A stretch of DNA of 64,000 bases, taken from NCBI GenBank assembly GCA_000145985.1, contig CP002098.1, positions 310,001 through 374,000 on the forward strand. Reading direction: 5' to 3'. Shown one piece after another: positions 45,234 through 54,289 of the stretch. Each line of letters opens with the position of its first letter. The stretch's first letter is position 1. The notes below the pieces were generated by a model. The model was not told where the DNA came from, ran no database searches, and saw nothing but the letters and a program-made list of their open reading frames with translations. The position numbers and the translations under genes are program-made. The stretch comes from Ignisphaera aggregans DSM 17230 (GTDB lineage: Archaea > Thermoproteota > Thermoprotei_A > Sulfolobales > Ignisphaeraceae).

Positions 45234-46034
45234 ATGAGTTATAATGCATGGATTTTCACAATAGGTAATGAAGTTGTGCATGGCAGGGTATTGAATACTA
45301 ATGCATTTTATCTTGGAAGAAGGTTAACTCTTTTAGGATATTTTGTAGTTGGAAATATTTCTCTAGTGGATGATGTTGATATAGTTGCAAGATTTTTAGA
45401 CTATGTATTGACATATAGACCTATGGTTATAGTTACTACAGGTGGTTTAGGACCTACATACGATGATAGAACCTTGGAAGCAGTTTCAAAGGCAACTGGG
45501 AGAGAGCTGGAATTGAATAGAGAAGCACTTGAAATGATAGAGAAGAAATATCGATCTCTAAACCTACTGCTTACCGATGAGAGGAGGAAGATGGCCTATT
45601 TACCAAGGGGTTCAATACCTATTCCAAATCCTATAGGTACTGCACCTGGATGTTGGCTTGAGATAAATCATACAGTAATTATCTCTCTACCAGGTGTTCC
45701 AAGGGAGATGGAGGTGATGTGGGAATCGTGGGTTGAACCTAGGCTTAGATCTATGGGCCCTTCTATACATATTGTTGAAAGAAATATTAGATCTATTGGC
45801 ATTCCAGAATCCTCATTAGCACCAATAGTTAAGGATATATTAAAGAAGTTTCCCGATGTATATATAAAGACTCATCCTAGAGATGAGGAGAGAGATAGAT
45901 ATGTTATAGATATATACATAATGTATTCCAATAGATCTAGGGAGATAGCGGAGAAGATAGTTAATGAAGTAGTAGTGATGCTACAGAATGAAATAAGGAA
46001 GAGATATGGAGTTAACATTATTACTAACATATAA
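45234..46034 (+). CDS. CinA N-terminal/MoCF-type protein
   Basis: About 266 residues. AWIFTIGNEVVHGRVLNTNA, MVIVTTGGLGPTYDDRTLEA (nucleotide-binding GGxGPTxDD) and CWLEINHTVIISLPGVPREM match the CinA N-terminal (COG1058) domain, which has ADP-ribose or NMN-related pyrophosphatase activity in bacteria. The amidase domain is absent, as usual in archaea. ATG 45234 follows GAGGTG at a fitting distance. The longer TTG 45189 start adds a non-conserved tail. Confidence 0.85.
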   Translation: MSYNAWIFTIGNEVVHGRVLNTNAFYLGRRLTLLGYFVVGNISLVDDVDIVARFLDYVLTYRPMVIVTTGGLGPTYDDRTLEAVSKATGRELELNREALEMIEKKYRSLNLLLTDERRKMAYLPRGSIPIPNPIGTAPGCWLEINHTVIISLPGVPREMEVMWESWVEPRLRSMGPSIHIVERNIRSIGIPESSLAPIVKDILKKFPDVYIKTHPRDEERDRYVIDIYIMYSNRSREIAEKIVNEVVVMLQNEIRKRYGVNIITNI

Positions 46035-46110
46035 TGGATTCTAACTAATTCCATAGGTATTTTAATAAGCTTTTATAGTTGGAGTAATAGATAGTGATGG
46101 GAGATACATA

Positions 46111-46989
46111 GTGTTTAAATTCAAGATAACACAGAGAGTTGTTGAGGTAAGTGGTATAAAGATCGGTGGTAATCCTGGTGAAAATCCACCTGTACTTATA
46201 GGCACAATCTTTTATCATGGGCATAAGATTGTTGTTGATGAGAAGAAGGGAGAGTTTGGTAGAGATAGTGCTGAGAAGCTGATTAGAGATGTTGAGGAGT
46301 ATTCTGATAAGACTAAATTACCCGCTATGATTGATGTTACTGCTGGAAGCCCTGAAGCTATGGTTAGATATCTCGATTTTGTAGCTAGTATAACAAAGCT
46401 ACCTATACTAGTTGATGCACCATCTATAGATATTGCAAGGGAGGCTCTTAGATATGTTGCTGATAGTGGTCTAAATGAAAGAGTTATATATAATTCACTT
46501 ACATATAAATCTAGAGATGATGAATACAGTACACTTAGGGAGTATAGGATAAGAAATGCTATTGCTCTTCTTTATACTGATAAGATATTAGATATTAATG
46601 CAAGAATAAATGCATTTGAGACTATTTCTAAGAAAGCAAGTGAGTTTCAAATTGTCAACCTATTGGTAGATACATTTGTAATAGATATACCGAGTCTTGC
46701 GGTAGCTATAAAGACGGGTCTAGAGATTAAGTCTAGATATGGTTATCCGTGGGGATGTGGAGCTCATAACGCAATTTCAGCTCAGAGAAAAGCGTTTAAG
46801 GAGAGATTTGGTAAAGAGGGTTTAGAGTCATCAGAACTTTCAGCTAATCTAGTACCAATAGTAATGAGTTCAGACTTCCTACTCTATGGACCAATAGAAA
46901 GAGCTAGAGAGATATTTCCTGCTGCATATGTAATATATACATCATACAGGTATCTACTACGAACAAAAACACCGTTGATAGAGATCTAG
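46111..46989 (+). CDS. MtrH-like tetrahydromethanopterin/corrinoid methyltransferase
   Basis: 292 residues, close to the 310 of MtrH. MFKFKITQRVVEVSGIKIGG opens the protein as in MtrH; then ENPPVLIGTIFYHGHKIVVD, AMIDVTAGSPEAMVRYLDFV, PILVDAPSIDIAREALRYV, ERVIYNSLTY, and WGCGAHNAISAQRK. This is the TIM-barrel pterin methyltransferase. MtrH in methanogens moves a methyl group between H4MPT and the MtrA corrinoid. Solitary relatives (for example MtoA) do so with soluble corrinoid proteins, one of which is encoded at 24083. None of MtrA-G is in the window. The start is GTG 46111; an in-frame stop lies just upstream. Confidence 0.88.
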   Translation: MFKFKITQRVVEVSGIKIGGNPGENPPVLIGTIFYHGHKIVVDEKKGEFGRDSAEKLIRDVEEYSDKTKLPAMIDVTAGSPEAMVRYLDFVASITKLPILVDAPSIDIAREALRYVADSGLNERVIYNSLTYKSRDDEYSTLREYRIRNAIALLYTDKILDINARINAFETISKKASEFQIVNLLVDTFVIDIPSLAVAIKTGLEIKSRYGYPWGCGAHNAISAQRKAFKERFGKEGLESSELSANLVPIVMSSDFLLYGPIERAREIFPAAYVIYTSYRYLLRTKTPLIEI

Positions 46990-47364
46990 ACACAGAGATA
47001 TGATATACCTTATTGAGGCAACAACTGGTGAAATAATGGGAGCTTCGGTATACAAATACATATTTTAAGCCTTCAAAATAATGTTTTCAATCTCAATCTG
47101 GTTTAATATCCCAAACTTTTCTACTATTAAACCTTAAATCTAGATCCTTATAGCTTCTTAAAATGTTTAAAAGATGTTAAATAGCATAATCTTCACTCCT
47201 AAGGTATCTAAATCACAGAGAATTGCAATAGCGTCTACGATAACAGCTCTACTAGGAACTAGCTTGAAAACTACATCTTACTCTAGAACGATAATAGTTA
47301 ACGATCTTTCAATTATTTTAATCTTGGGTAGAGAGGAGAGTTGTTTTAGATAAAAAGCTTATTC
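46990..47364. other. 375-bp gap between convergent MtrH-like and MetF-like genes
   Basis: A 22-codon frame (ATG 47000 to stop 47068) is present on the plus strand but too short to judge. On the minus strand around 47170-47275 one frame reads KLVPSRAVIVDAIAILCDLD, which looks protein-like, perhaps a decayed gene that cannot be named. No repeat or RNA gene was seen. Confidence 0.25.
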
Positions 47365-48126
47365 TTATTTTCTATAGCTTTGTATCTTTTTGAGTAGTTC
47401 CTTATCTCCTTCGAAATCTCCTGCACAGGTAGCTATAACACCATCTACAAGTCCTTGGAGTTTAGCTATATACTCCTCTGCTTTTTCTAAAGTTGTTGTT
47501 GGTTTCCATCCAATTCTAGCTAGAGTCTCTTTATTCTTTGGTGTTTCTATGAGGAGATATGTATATATTGGTAGTCCAAGTTTCTTTACCTCTGAAGCTA
47601 CCTTCTCCAATAATGGAAATGTTTCATCACTTAGTCTCATAAAGAATGCAAAATCCCAACCAGTTTTTACTCTAGCGATCATCTCTTCTGGCGTAAAGAA
47701 CTGTTTACCGTATCGAGGTCTCACTGGCTGTGGTGAGAGTAGACAGCCTAGTTTAGTTGTTCTAAGTTTTATCTCTCTTCTAAGGAAATCTCTTGCATCT
47801 TCAGAAGACTTCCAATATCTAGGTGCTAGAGGTTCTCCATACTTTGGCTCATCGCCAAATGTTAAAACAAGTCCATCAAGACCAACAGCATCTGCTGCAA
47901 GAGCTAAAGCTCCAACTTCAACAGGACCTTTATAATTTAATACAAAGATAGGTATAACAATTTTATCAGGATATTTAATCTTTAAAACACATCCTACAGC
48001 AGTTCCACTAGGTGCAGGGATACCTGCTGCACTATCAGTAATGTTCCACCCATCGACAAGACTAGCGGTTTCTTCAGCCATCCTCAAAAATCTTCTTGTT
48101 GGGACAAACTCATGTAAAACTTTCAT
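47365..48126 (-). CDS. MetF-like methylene-tetrahydrofolate/-pterin reductase family protein
   Basis: 253 residues, short for MetF (about 290). GWNITDSAAGIPAPSGTAVG corresponds to the MetF strand VTDNP..R.rms, and VGALALAADAVGLDGLVLTF then GDEPKYGEP matches the L.g....G..nvl.l.GDpP block that binds flavin. FFTPEEMIARVKTGWDFAF corresponds to the QpvF segment. It likely reduces or oxidises a methylene/methyl C1 unit on a pterin. It converges with the MtrH-like gene, which would use the methyl product. Family is fairly sure, substrate carrier (H4MPT or H4F) unknown. Confidence 0.7.
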   Translation of the reverse strand: MKVLHEFVPTRRFLRMAEETASLVDGWNITDSAAGIPAPSGTAVGCVLKIKYPDKIVIPIFVLNYKGPVEVGALALAADAVGLDGLVLTFGDEPKYGEPLAPRYWKSSEDARDFLRREIKLRTTKLGCLLSPQPVRPRYGKQFFTPEEMIARVKTGWDFAFFMRLSDETFPLLEKVASEVKKLGLPIYTYLLIETPKNKETLARIGWKPTTTLEKAEEYIAKLQGLVDGVIATCAGDFEGDKELLKKIQSYRK

Positions 48127-48280
48127 ATTTCACCAATACTATAGCGATACGATCTAGTATAAAAATTTTATTTCTATCCATAAAAGAGCTTAGACTCCAA
48201 AATAATATTTTTATATAGATTGTTTATGTAAAAATATGGAGTAATAGAAAAAATAATGAATATAGATATATTGAGCTAAG

Positions 48281-48424
48281 CTATGCAACTATTCTTCTCT
48301 CAGGATAATATCTTATAGAAGAGCCAGAGATTAAACGCTCCCAGCAAGATCTATGATAAATTCTACCTGCAACAACAATACCTCCACGATAAACCTCTCT
48401 TCCACATAAGGGACATATAGGCAT
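48281..48424 (-). CDS. 47-residue zinc-finger protein (LIM-like CPLC...HRSC)
   Basis: A short minus-strand frame begins MPICPLCGREVYRGGIVVAG and continues RIYHRSCWERL. The CxxC-16/17-HxxC arrangement is a treble-clef zinc knuckle similar to half of a LIM domain. The end is basic (SIRYYPERRIVA). The gene lies between metF and nudix with gaps on both sides. The Cys/His pattern and strong codon regularity argue that it is real. It could bind RNA, DNA or a protein partner; no function is known. Confidence 0.7.
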   Translation of the reverse strand: MPICPLCGREVYRGGIVVAGRIYHRSCWERLISGSSIRYYPERRIVA

Positions 48425-48613
48425 AGGACCCACATATTAATACATGTTTTCACAGCTTTTAAACTTGTATGAACATAGCTAGATACAATTTTAAACATAT
48501 ATAAATCCATATGAGAATACTTTATTCTGTATATAAACTGGATATAAATTAGAGTTGAAATATAATGCTATTGATATAATCTTTATACAAAGTCTATTCT
48601 TTATTGATAGAAA

Positions 48614-49162
48614 TTATTGAGAGATATTATCCCCCTTCTCCATATAGTTCTTTGTTAATAGTAAAGCTAAAAGTGTCTTTGAATCTGTCTCTCCCTGAGC
48701 TATAAGATACTCTATCGCTCTATTGATTGGCATCTCAATAATCTCTATAAGCTCTCCAACCTCCGGCTTCCTCTCTCTTGCAACAAGTTTTTTAGCTATA
48801 TAGATATCTAGAACTTCATCACTATATCCAGGTGACATATATATCGAGATTATCTTTCTGAGTTCTAGAGGTTCATAACCTATCTCCTCAATAAGCTCTC
48901 TTCTAGCAGCATCATCAGGATTTTCATCTGGTTCAACTCTACCTGCAGGTATCTCTATTATCCATCTATTTAAAGGGGCTCTAAACTGTTTAATCATTAT
49001 AACAGTGCCATCATCTTTTAGTGGAACTATGGCTACAGATCTACCGAATCTCACAATATCTCTAATAAACTCCTTATCTCCATATCTATATATCCTCTGT
49101 ATAACCTCTAACCTTCTACCTCTACACAAAAATCTTTCTTCTAATACAATAGGGATTTCCAT
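48614..49162 (-). CDS. Nudix hydrolase (ADP-ribose pyrophosphatase type)
   Basis: 182 residues. The Nudix box GRVEPDENPDDAARRELIEE is followed by IGYEP, an exact GX5EX7REUXEEXGU fit. VAIVPLKDDGTVIMIKQFRA upstream is typical for ADP-ribose pyrophosphatases, and YMSPGYSDEVLDIYIAKKL downstream is the usual ADPRase acidic loop. It hydrolyses ADP-ribose or other nucleotide sugars to avoid glycation. Confidence 0.92.
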   Translation of the reverse strand: MEIPIVLEERFLCRGRRLEVIQRIYRYGDKEFIRDIVRFGRSVAIVPLKDDGTVIMIKQFRAPLNRWIIEIPAGRVEPDENPDDAARRELIEEIGYEPLELRKIISIYMSPGYSDEVLDIYIAKKLVARERKPEVGELIEIIEMPINRAIEYLIAQGETDSKTLLALLLTKNYMEKGDNISQ

Positions 49163-49556
49163 ATGTATAACCTCGTAGACTATTAAAACTCTTAGCTACA
49201 GTATCTATAAAATGTTATATGCTTCAGGTTTAACGATGCTCCATCTAGAATGAAGAGTTTCATAATCACTTTTCTCAAAATCTTTTGGTGTTGGGATATA
49301 TCCTATATAGGAATTTAAGTATCCTATATATAGAAAGATTGAAGAGCTTAAAGCTCAATAGTATTTCATTAAGAAGTTTAATGAGAGTATTATTGAATTC
49401 TATATCGATAACGCTGTAAAAGATGTATTGTATTGAGCTTAAAGTCTTCTTAAAACCAAGAAAACTTTCTGTAGTGGGGAAATGATTAAAAGATATATGA
49501 AATAAATATTGTAATAGAATAATAAGAGAATTTATTTTATGTTGCAATAAACATGA
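49163..49556. other. 394-bp gap with a short direct repeat, no recognised gene
   Basis: TATCCTATATA occurs at 49299-49309 and 49320-49330 (21-bp period). A 90-codon minus frame at 49275-49547 is dominated by Leu, Ile and Phe from AT-rich sequence and looks spurious. On the plus strand, pieces such as FNESIIEFYIDNAVKDVLY hint at an old gene interrupted by stops that cannot be identified. Confidence 0.3.
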
Positions 49557-50714
49557 CTAAAATACTCTTAGTCCTTCTACAAATACAGCTTTGATATTTA
49601 ATTCATCATCTAGTACAATAAAATCTGCTTTAGCTTTCTTTTCAATTCTTCCTATATTAATAGCTTTAATACTTCTTGCAGGAGTTGTGCTCAGCATCTT
49701 TGATACTAATGGCAATTTGTATCCAAGTGTATATACATTTCTAAGTGCTTTATCCATAGTTAGAGTACTTCCAGCTAGTTCCCCCTTCTCTAATCTTGCA
49801 ATACCGTTCTCAACAATAATTCTTAGTCCACCTAATGTATATACACCATCAGGCATATCTGTAGCTAGTATAGAATCTGTTATAAGTACAACTCTATTAG
49901 GACCAGCAATATCTATAACCATTTTTACAACAGATTTATGGAGATGTATAAAATCTGGTATAACCTCAATAAATGTCTTCTCATTTTGTAGAAATGCTAA
50001 AGCTATACCTGGTTCCCTATGATGAAATTCTCTCATACCATTAAATATATGTGTAATTTTTGTAAAACCATTTTCTATTGCCTTTAGACCCTCATCATAT
50101 GTAGCATCTGTATGAGCAGCTGAAACAGTTATACCCCTATCAACAAAAATTCTTGCAGTACTTAAGCTATTTTCAATCTCTGGAGCCATAGATATCTGTT
50201 TAATCACATCTCCACAGCTATCAAGAAGATTCTTTACCTCACTCATTGTAGGGATTCTTATATAAATAGGATTTTGAGCTCCAGCTCTCTTAGGATTAAT
50301 GTATGGCCCCTCCATATGTAGTCCTAGGATCCTTGAACCATTTTCAGGTCTCCATATATTCATAGCTTCTCTAATAGCTTTACACACCTCGATAATTCTG
50401 TCATGTGATGTTGATACAGTTGTTGGAAGAAATGATGTAACGCCATGCCTCATATAATGTTTAGCTAATTCAAGAAATTTATATGGATCTACACTCTCAG
50501 TTACATCTATTCCAGCAATACCATGGGTATGTGTATCTATAAATCCTGGGAGAATATATTTACCATCAACTCTCTCAGCTTTTGACATAAGGTGTTTAAG
50601 TGGGGATCCAATGTCTATGTCTGCTATAAATCCATTCTTTATGTATATATATCCATTACTAATGATATGATCCATATAAATGATATTTATGTTATAAATA
50701 ACATATTCATCCAA
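49557..50714 (-). CDS. nagA: N-acetylglucosamine-6-phosphate deacetylase
   Basis: 385 residues, full length. PGFIDTHTHGIAGIDVTES (metal HxH), LGLHMEGPYINPKRAGAQNP (metal Glu), VSAAHTDATYDEGLKA, ITHIFNGMREFHHREPGI and VLITDSILATDMPDG (catalytic Asp) are the NagA motifs of the amidohydrolase fold. It removes acetate from GlcNAc-6-P. The GH20 enzyme gene lies 340 bp upstream. A partner kinase is needed to make GlcNAc-6-P, and only a doubtful relic lies between them. Confidence 0.93.
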   Translation of the reverse strand: MDEYVIYNINIIYMDHIISNGYIYIKNGFIADIDIGSPLKHLMSKAERVDGKYILPGFIDTHTHGIAGIDVTESVDPYKFLELAKHYMRHGVTSFLPTTVSTSHDRIIEVCKAIREAMNIWRPENGSRILGLHMEGPYINPKRAGAQNPIYIRIPTMSEVKNLLDSCGDVIKQISMAPEIENSLSTARIFVDRGITVSAAHTDATYDEGLKAIENGFTKITHIFNGMREFHHREPGIALAFLQNEKTFIEVIPDFIHLHKSVVKMVIDIAGPNRVVLITDSILATDMPDGVYTLGGLRIIVENGIARLEKGELAGSTLTMDKALRNVYTLGYKLPLVSKMLSTTPARSIKAINIGRIEKKAKADFIVLDDELNIKAVFVEGLRVF

Positions 50715-50728
50715 ATCAGCTCACCTCA

Positions 50729-50976
50729 TTATAATCTATCCCTTTCTATCCTATCCACATATCTCAAAATATCATCTATAAACATTTTATCTAGATGCAC
50801 CTTCTCAACAACTATAGCTATTAATCCTTTTATATAGGTGAAAACCAACTAAAGGTTCTACAAGAATAACCTTCAGAGACATATCTATAGAAATTCCCTC
50901 TAAGTATCTTTAAATTATATGTACTTCCAACCCCTCCAACAAGAAGTTCCTCACAATCAATTAATATTCTTTTCAC
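50729..50976 (-). pseudogene. Small relic between nagA and GH20, possibly of a sugar kinase (BadF/ROK-like)
   Basis: From GTG 50976 one frame reads MKRILIDCEELLVGGVGSTY and NLKILRGNFYRYVSEGYS before a stop. Overlapping frames read ILVEPLVGFHLYKRI and then KVHLDKMFIDDILRYVDRIE to a stop at 50729-50731. A GGV..S/T......F...V.....f.PlvGa.ly pattern is reminiscent of the C-terminus of BadF/BcrA-type GlcNAc kinases. The position in a GlcNAc module fits. It is weak, and the relic could come from another gene. It accounts for most of the 340-bp gap. Confidence 0.3.
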
Positions 50977-51054
50977 TATTTCATCCCTTCACTAGCAGTT
51001 TCATCCACAATTTCATCTTATCTTTCTATACAATATCTTATCTTGATATTATAT

Positions 51055-52716
51055 CTATTCAATGAGTTTCGATAAATCTAATCGTGATGCAGAAATCCAG
51101 AACTTTCTATAGACATAGTCTAGATTTTGCTTCTTTCTCTCAGATAGCCATAGAGTTGCATATTCATTTGCTAACCCTATGAAGTCTGATACTGTTACCT
51201 TATCATATATCGCTCTAATCATAACCTCTACAACTTTCTTCATGAACATAAGATCTCTACTAAGTGGAATACCCTCTACATAGCTTAATACTTGTTTTAA
51301 TCTATCTTCAATATCCTTATTAGGCTTAATACCTCTAGCTATAAACTCCTTTATTGCTCTAGTTATCTCTGAGCTTCCCAGCATCTTTCTAAATTCTAAA
51401 ACTCTTCTATCTTCACCTGTAAGAGCAAGCCATTTCTCCTCCCACTCACCACTACCCTCTGCTATTTCCATAGCTGCTAATATTAATGGATATATAAAGG
51501 AATACAAACACTCACATCCATCATCTCCCCATGCTGTTACCATAAAACCTTCTACACCTTCTTCTCTAGCAGCTCCTAGAAATCTTCTGAGATTTGCTAA
51601 AGCCTTGTCAAAATCTGGATAGAATAAATTCCAATTCCATATGCCTGGACATACAATCTGCCTAAATCCTCTCTCCTTAAACAACCTTATACTATTCCTA
51701 AAATATTCTTTATCCCTCAGACTATAGTCCCAGTTTGCAATTATAGCTTCTCTCCATATAGGTTCACTAAGTAGTTTCTCCCAATACTCTCTTTCTATAC
51801 CTAGCTCCCTTAGAAATACACCTGAGATCATATCACCCCATAGAAGTGGTATTCTATTATACCTCCTAACAATTTCTATAAGTCTTGAGTGATGTTCTGC
51901 ATATAGCCTAGGACCCTCAAATTTTCCGAGTCTATCAAGACTTCTACCTCTACCAAGAACCCATGTTTCATCACCACCTATATGTATATATCTAGATTCT
52001 GTTTTCATTATGGCTTCCTCTAGAAGATCTTCAGCAAATTTTCTTGCTTCTGGATTTGATAGATCTAATACACCGGATCCAAGAATATCTTCAAAAGGCT
52101 GCCACTCGCTATACTCTCTATACTTTGGTAATACAAGTATTCTCTCCATATGCCCTGAGAGTTCTAGTGATGGAAATACCTCTATGCCAAGCCTCTTACC
52201 ATATTCAATAAGTTCTCTCCACTCCTCATTACTATATCTACCTCTATGAACACCTATATCAGGATATCTATCCCATGGAAAAAGATCTTCAACATATAGA
52301 GCAAAATAGTTATACTTAAGTAGAAATAACCATCTAAGTAAAGCTTTTAAAGTATCTATAGTAGCAACACCACCTCTAGCAACATCGAGATGAAAACCTC
52401 TAAAATTAAATCTAAGGGACTCTCTAACCTCAACAATAGGGAGTTTACCGCGGCCTTGGATAAATAGTTGTAATAGTGTTGCTAAATAGATTCTCCTATC
52501 TCCCCATACCTCAACTCTCCTACTAGGTAAGATTCTTAGACCTGTTCCCTTACCAAAAACCTCAACAATTTCCCAAGATCCTTTAGGAACTTTGAACTCT
52601 CTAGATATAAATTCATCAAGATTGCTAAAACCATCAACATCAGTCCACATGCCATCAAATTTTATCTCAATAGGTTCTGGAATAACAATAGGTTTTCTCT
52701 CCACAGCCCATCCCAA
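51055..52716 (-). CDS. GH20 beta-N-acetylhexosaminidase
   Basis: 553 residues. A short non-catalytic GH20b-like domain is followed by the TIM barrel with FNFRGFHLDVARGGV, KYNYFALYVEDLFPWDRYPD, FPSLELSGHMERILVL and the catalytic Asp-Glu in YIHIGGDETWVLGRGRS; IVCPGIWNWNLFYPDF and FMVTAWGDDGCECLYSF follow. It releases GlcNAc (or GalNAc) from chito-oligosaccharides or glycans by substrate-assisted catalysis. No signal peptide is seen, so substrates must be imported. It pairs with nagA. Confidence 0.9.
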   Translation of the reverse strand: MGWAVERKPIVIPEPIEIKFDGMWTDVDGFSNLDEFISREFKVPKGSWEIVEVFGKGTGLRILPSRRVEVWGDRRIYLATLLQLFIQGRGKLPIVEVRESLRFNFRGFHLDVARGGVATIDTLKALLRWLFLLKYNYFALYVEDLFPWDRYPDIGVHRGRYSNEEWRELIEYGKRLGIEVFPSLELSGHMERILVLPKYREYSEWQPFEDILGSGVLDLSNPEARKFAEDLLEEAIMKTESRYIHIGGDETWVLGRGRSLDRLGKFEGPRLYAEHHSRLIEIVRRYNRIPLLWGDMISGVFLRELGIEREYWEKLLSEPIWREAIIANWDYSLRDKEYFRNSIRLFKERGFRQIVCPGIWNWNLFYPDFDKALANLRRFLGAAREEGVEGFMVTAWGDDGCECLYSFIYPLILAAMEIAEGSGEWEEKWLALTGEDRRVLEFRKMLGSSEITRAIKEFIARGIKPNKDIEDRLKQVLSYVEGIPLSRDLMFMKKVVEVMIRAIYDKVTVSDFIGLANEYATLWLSERKKQNLDYVYRKFWISASRLDLSKLIE

Positions 52717-52740
52717 ATAGCTATAATTTTATGTGAATTA

Positions 52741-53414
52741 AAAATTTATGCATATCAAATCTCAGCTAGTTTAGAAATATATCTATGGTGAAGATCTCTA
52801 TGTCTATAGATAATAGATATATAGATATTAATACTTTAGCAGCTATGTACACTCAATTCTTAGAAGGATTATAGTTGAAGAGATGAATAATATTGATAGA
52901 GCTATAGATCTAATTACCGAATCGATAGCCGATGGAGAATTTATATATGTTTTGGAGTTGGGTATTCATCTATTATAGCTATAAGAGATTATTCATAGAG
53001 CAGAAGGTGTTTTAACAATACGCTCCTTATAGATAATCTTATATATGTTAAAGCTTATTCTCGATTCAACACCAATTAAATTAGGATTAAAATTCCACTT
53101 TAAAAGGCAGGGCTTTCAGCTGTAAACATATCTAAATGATTAGAGAAGAATAAGGAGTATATAGAGAAATATGTTGGAGTCATAATTCTATAATATAAGT
53201 TCAGCCCTATGAGTTATTGATATAGCTTTGATCTAGGATTATATAGTGTGGTAATATATTATCCATTTAAGGCTATGATGATAGTAGAATTAGTGATTTG
53301 TAAAATATAGGGTAGATAAAGTTGGAATGAATTATATAATGTGGAGAAAGTTTAGTAGAAGAAATTTATTGATTATGGAGAGGATGGTTGTATAGAGATA
53401 GTATTATATCATCG
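52741..53414 (+). pseudogene. SIS-domain phosphosugar isomerase relic (about 52800-53135) in a 674-bp gap
   Basis: After an ATG at 52800 and a frameshift, one frame reads RRIIVEEMNNIDRAIDLITE then SIADGEFIYV. Following another shift comes GVGYSSIIAIRDYS, a stop, and later TLLIDNLIYVKAYSRF and AGLSAVNI. This matches the start of SIS-domain UPF0309/AgaS-like proteins (aa.liA.sI.~G..i.vFGsGHS..ia.E...RAg). A phosphosugar isomerase/deaminase would suit the GlcNAc module. The 3' third of the gap shows only broken frames. Confidence 0.5.
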
Positions 53415-54143
53415 TTACACTAGTTTTAGAGGATCTATATAGATATTTCTCTCTATATCGAAGATCTTTATAGCTACTCCCCTTAGATAGCTATAGCTTT
53501 CAAGCCCCAGCTCTCTTAGAATTGATGCTAGATGATAGGCATCAATAAATTTTTCTCTAATTAGAGTGATGAAATCTATATCTATATTTTCATAGTTTAT
53601 TCTAAAGACTAGATATTTTATGTTATATTTGCTAAAGTCTTTTCTTAGTGTTGTTGCTGTTGAAGATATTCTATCTATCATCTGTAGCATCAGTATATCT
53701 AGATAGCTAAGAGCTATATCTATAGCTCTATCAGATCCAAGTTCAATTCTTAGATTAGTATTTCTATCAATAGAAATATCTAGGCTTGGTCTTGTAAAGC
53801 TATATCTACATTTAAATTCTCTGCAAAACTCTATTGCTAGGATTTTCATAAACTCTATCAATATAAGTATTCTTCCGTATAGATTACTACAGAAGTTCTC
53901 AACATAAGATCTATATACATAGTCATCAACTATTCTAATATCTCTACTTCCACAGAATGGACATATACTATTCTCTTTAGAAATACTAAGGAAATATTTA
54001 TTGCATCGAGAACACCTATAGATATCATGGAATTTAGATAATATAGTTAGATACCCAATGCAGTTATTCATCACCTTTAGATAATGATTATATGAATTAT
54101 CTAATTCATTCAATATGTCTCTTCTACGAATCTTTAGAAACAT
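53415..54143 (-). CDS. Unrecognised zinc-ribbon protein, 242 residues
   Basis: YRCSRCNKYFLSISKENSIC followed by PFCGSRDI forms a CxxC...CxxC zinc ribbon at about residues 39-68. The rest is helical and basic, with a long FCSNLYGRILILIEFMKILA helix and IDIALSYLDILMLQMIDRIS. No family was recognised. A TATA box (AATTTATATCC near 54173-54184) fits leaderless translation from ATG 54143. Confidence 0.6.
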   Translation of the reverse strand: MFLKIRRRDILNELDNSYNHYLKVMNNCIGYLTILSKFHDIYRCSRCNKYFLSISKENSICPFCGSRDIRIVDDYVYRSYVENFCSNLYGRILILIEFMKILAIEFCREFKCRYSFTRPSLDISIDRNTNLRIELGSDRAIDIALSYLDILMLQMIDRISSTATTLRKDFSKYNIKYLVFRINYENIDIDFITLIREKFIDAYHLASILRELGLESYSYLRGVAIKIFDIERNIYIDPLKLV

Positions 54144-54289
54144 GTTTTTGCCAAATATAGATTGCTAGGAGGATATAAATTCTTATTAACAAATGGTTAT
54201 ATACTACCGATTAAGTTTATTTAATGTGGTCTAGTCAAATGTTTAGATTCCCTACTGTGTAAATATGTATTAAGGGTTAAATACTATGG

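Noticed and set aside
49275-49547. A 90-residue minus-strand frame in the gap before nagA
   Set aside because: Its composition (Leu, Ile, Phe, Tyr) is what AT-rich non-coding DNA gives; no promoter or ribosome-binding site, and no motif.
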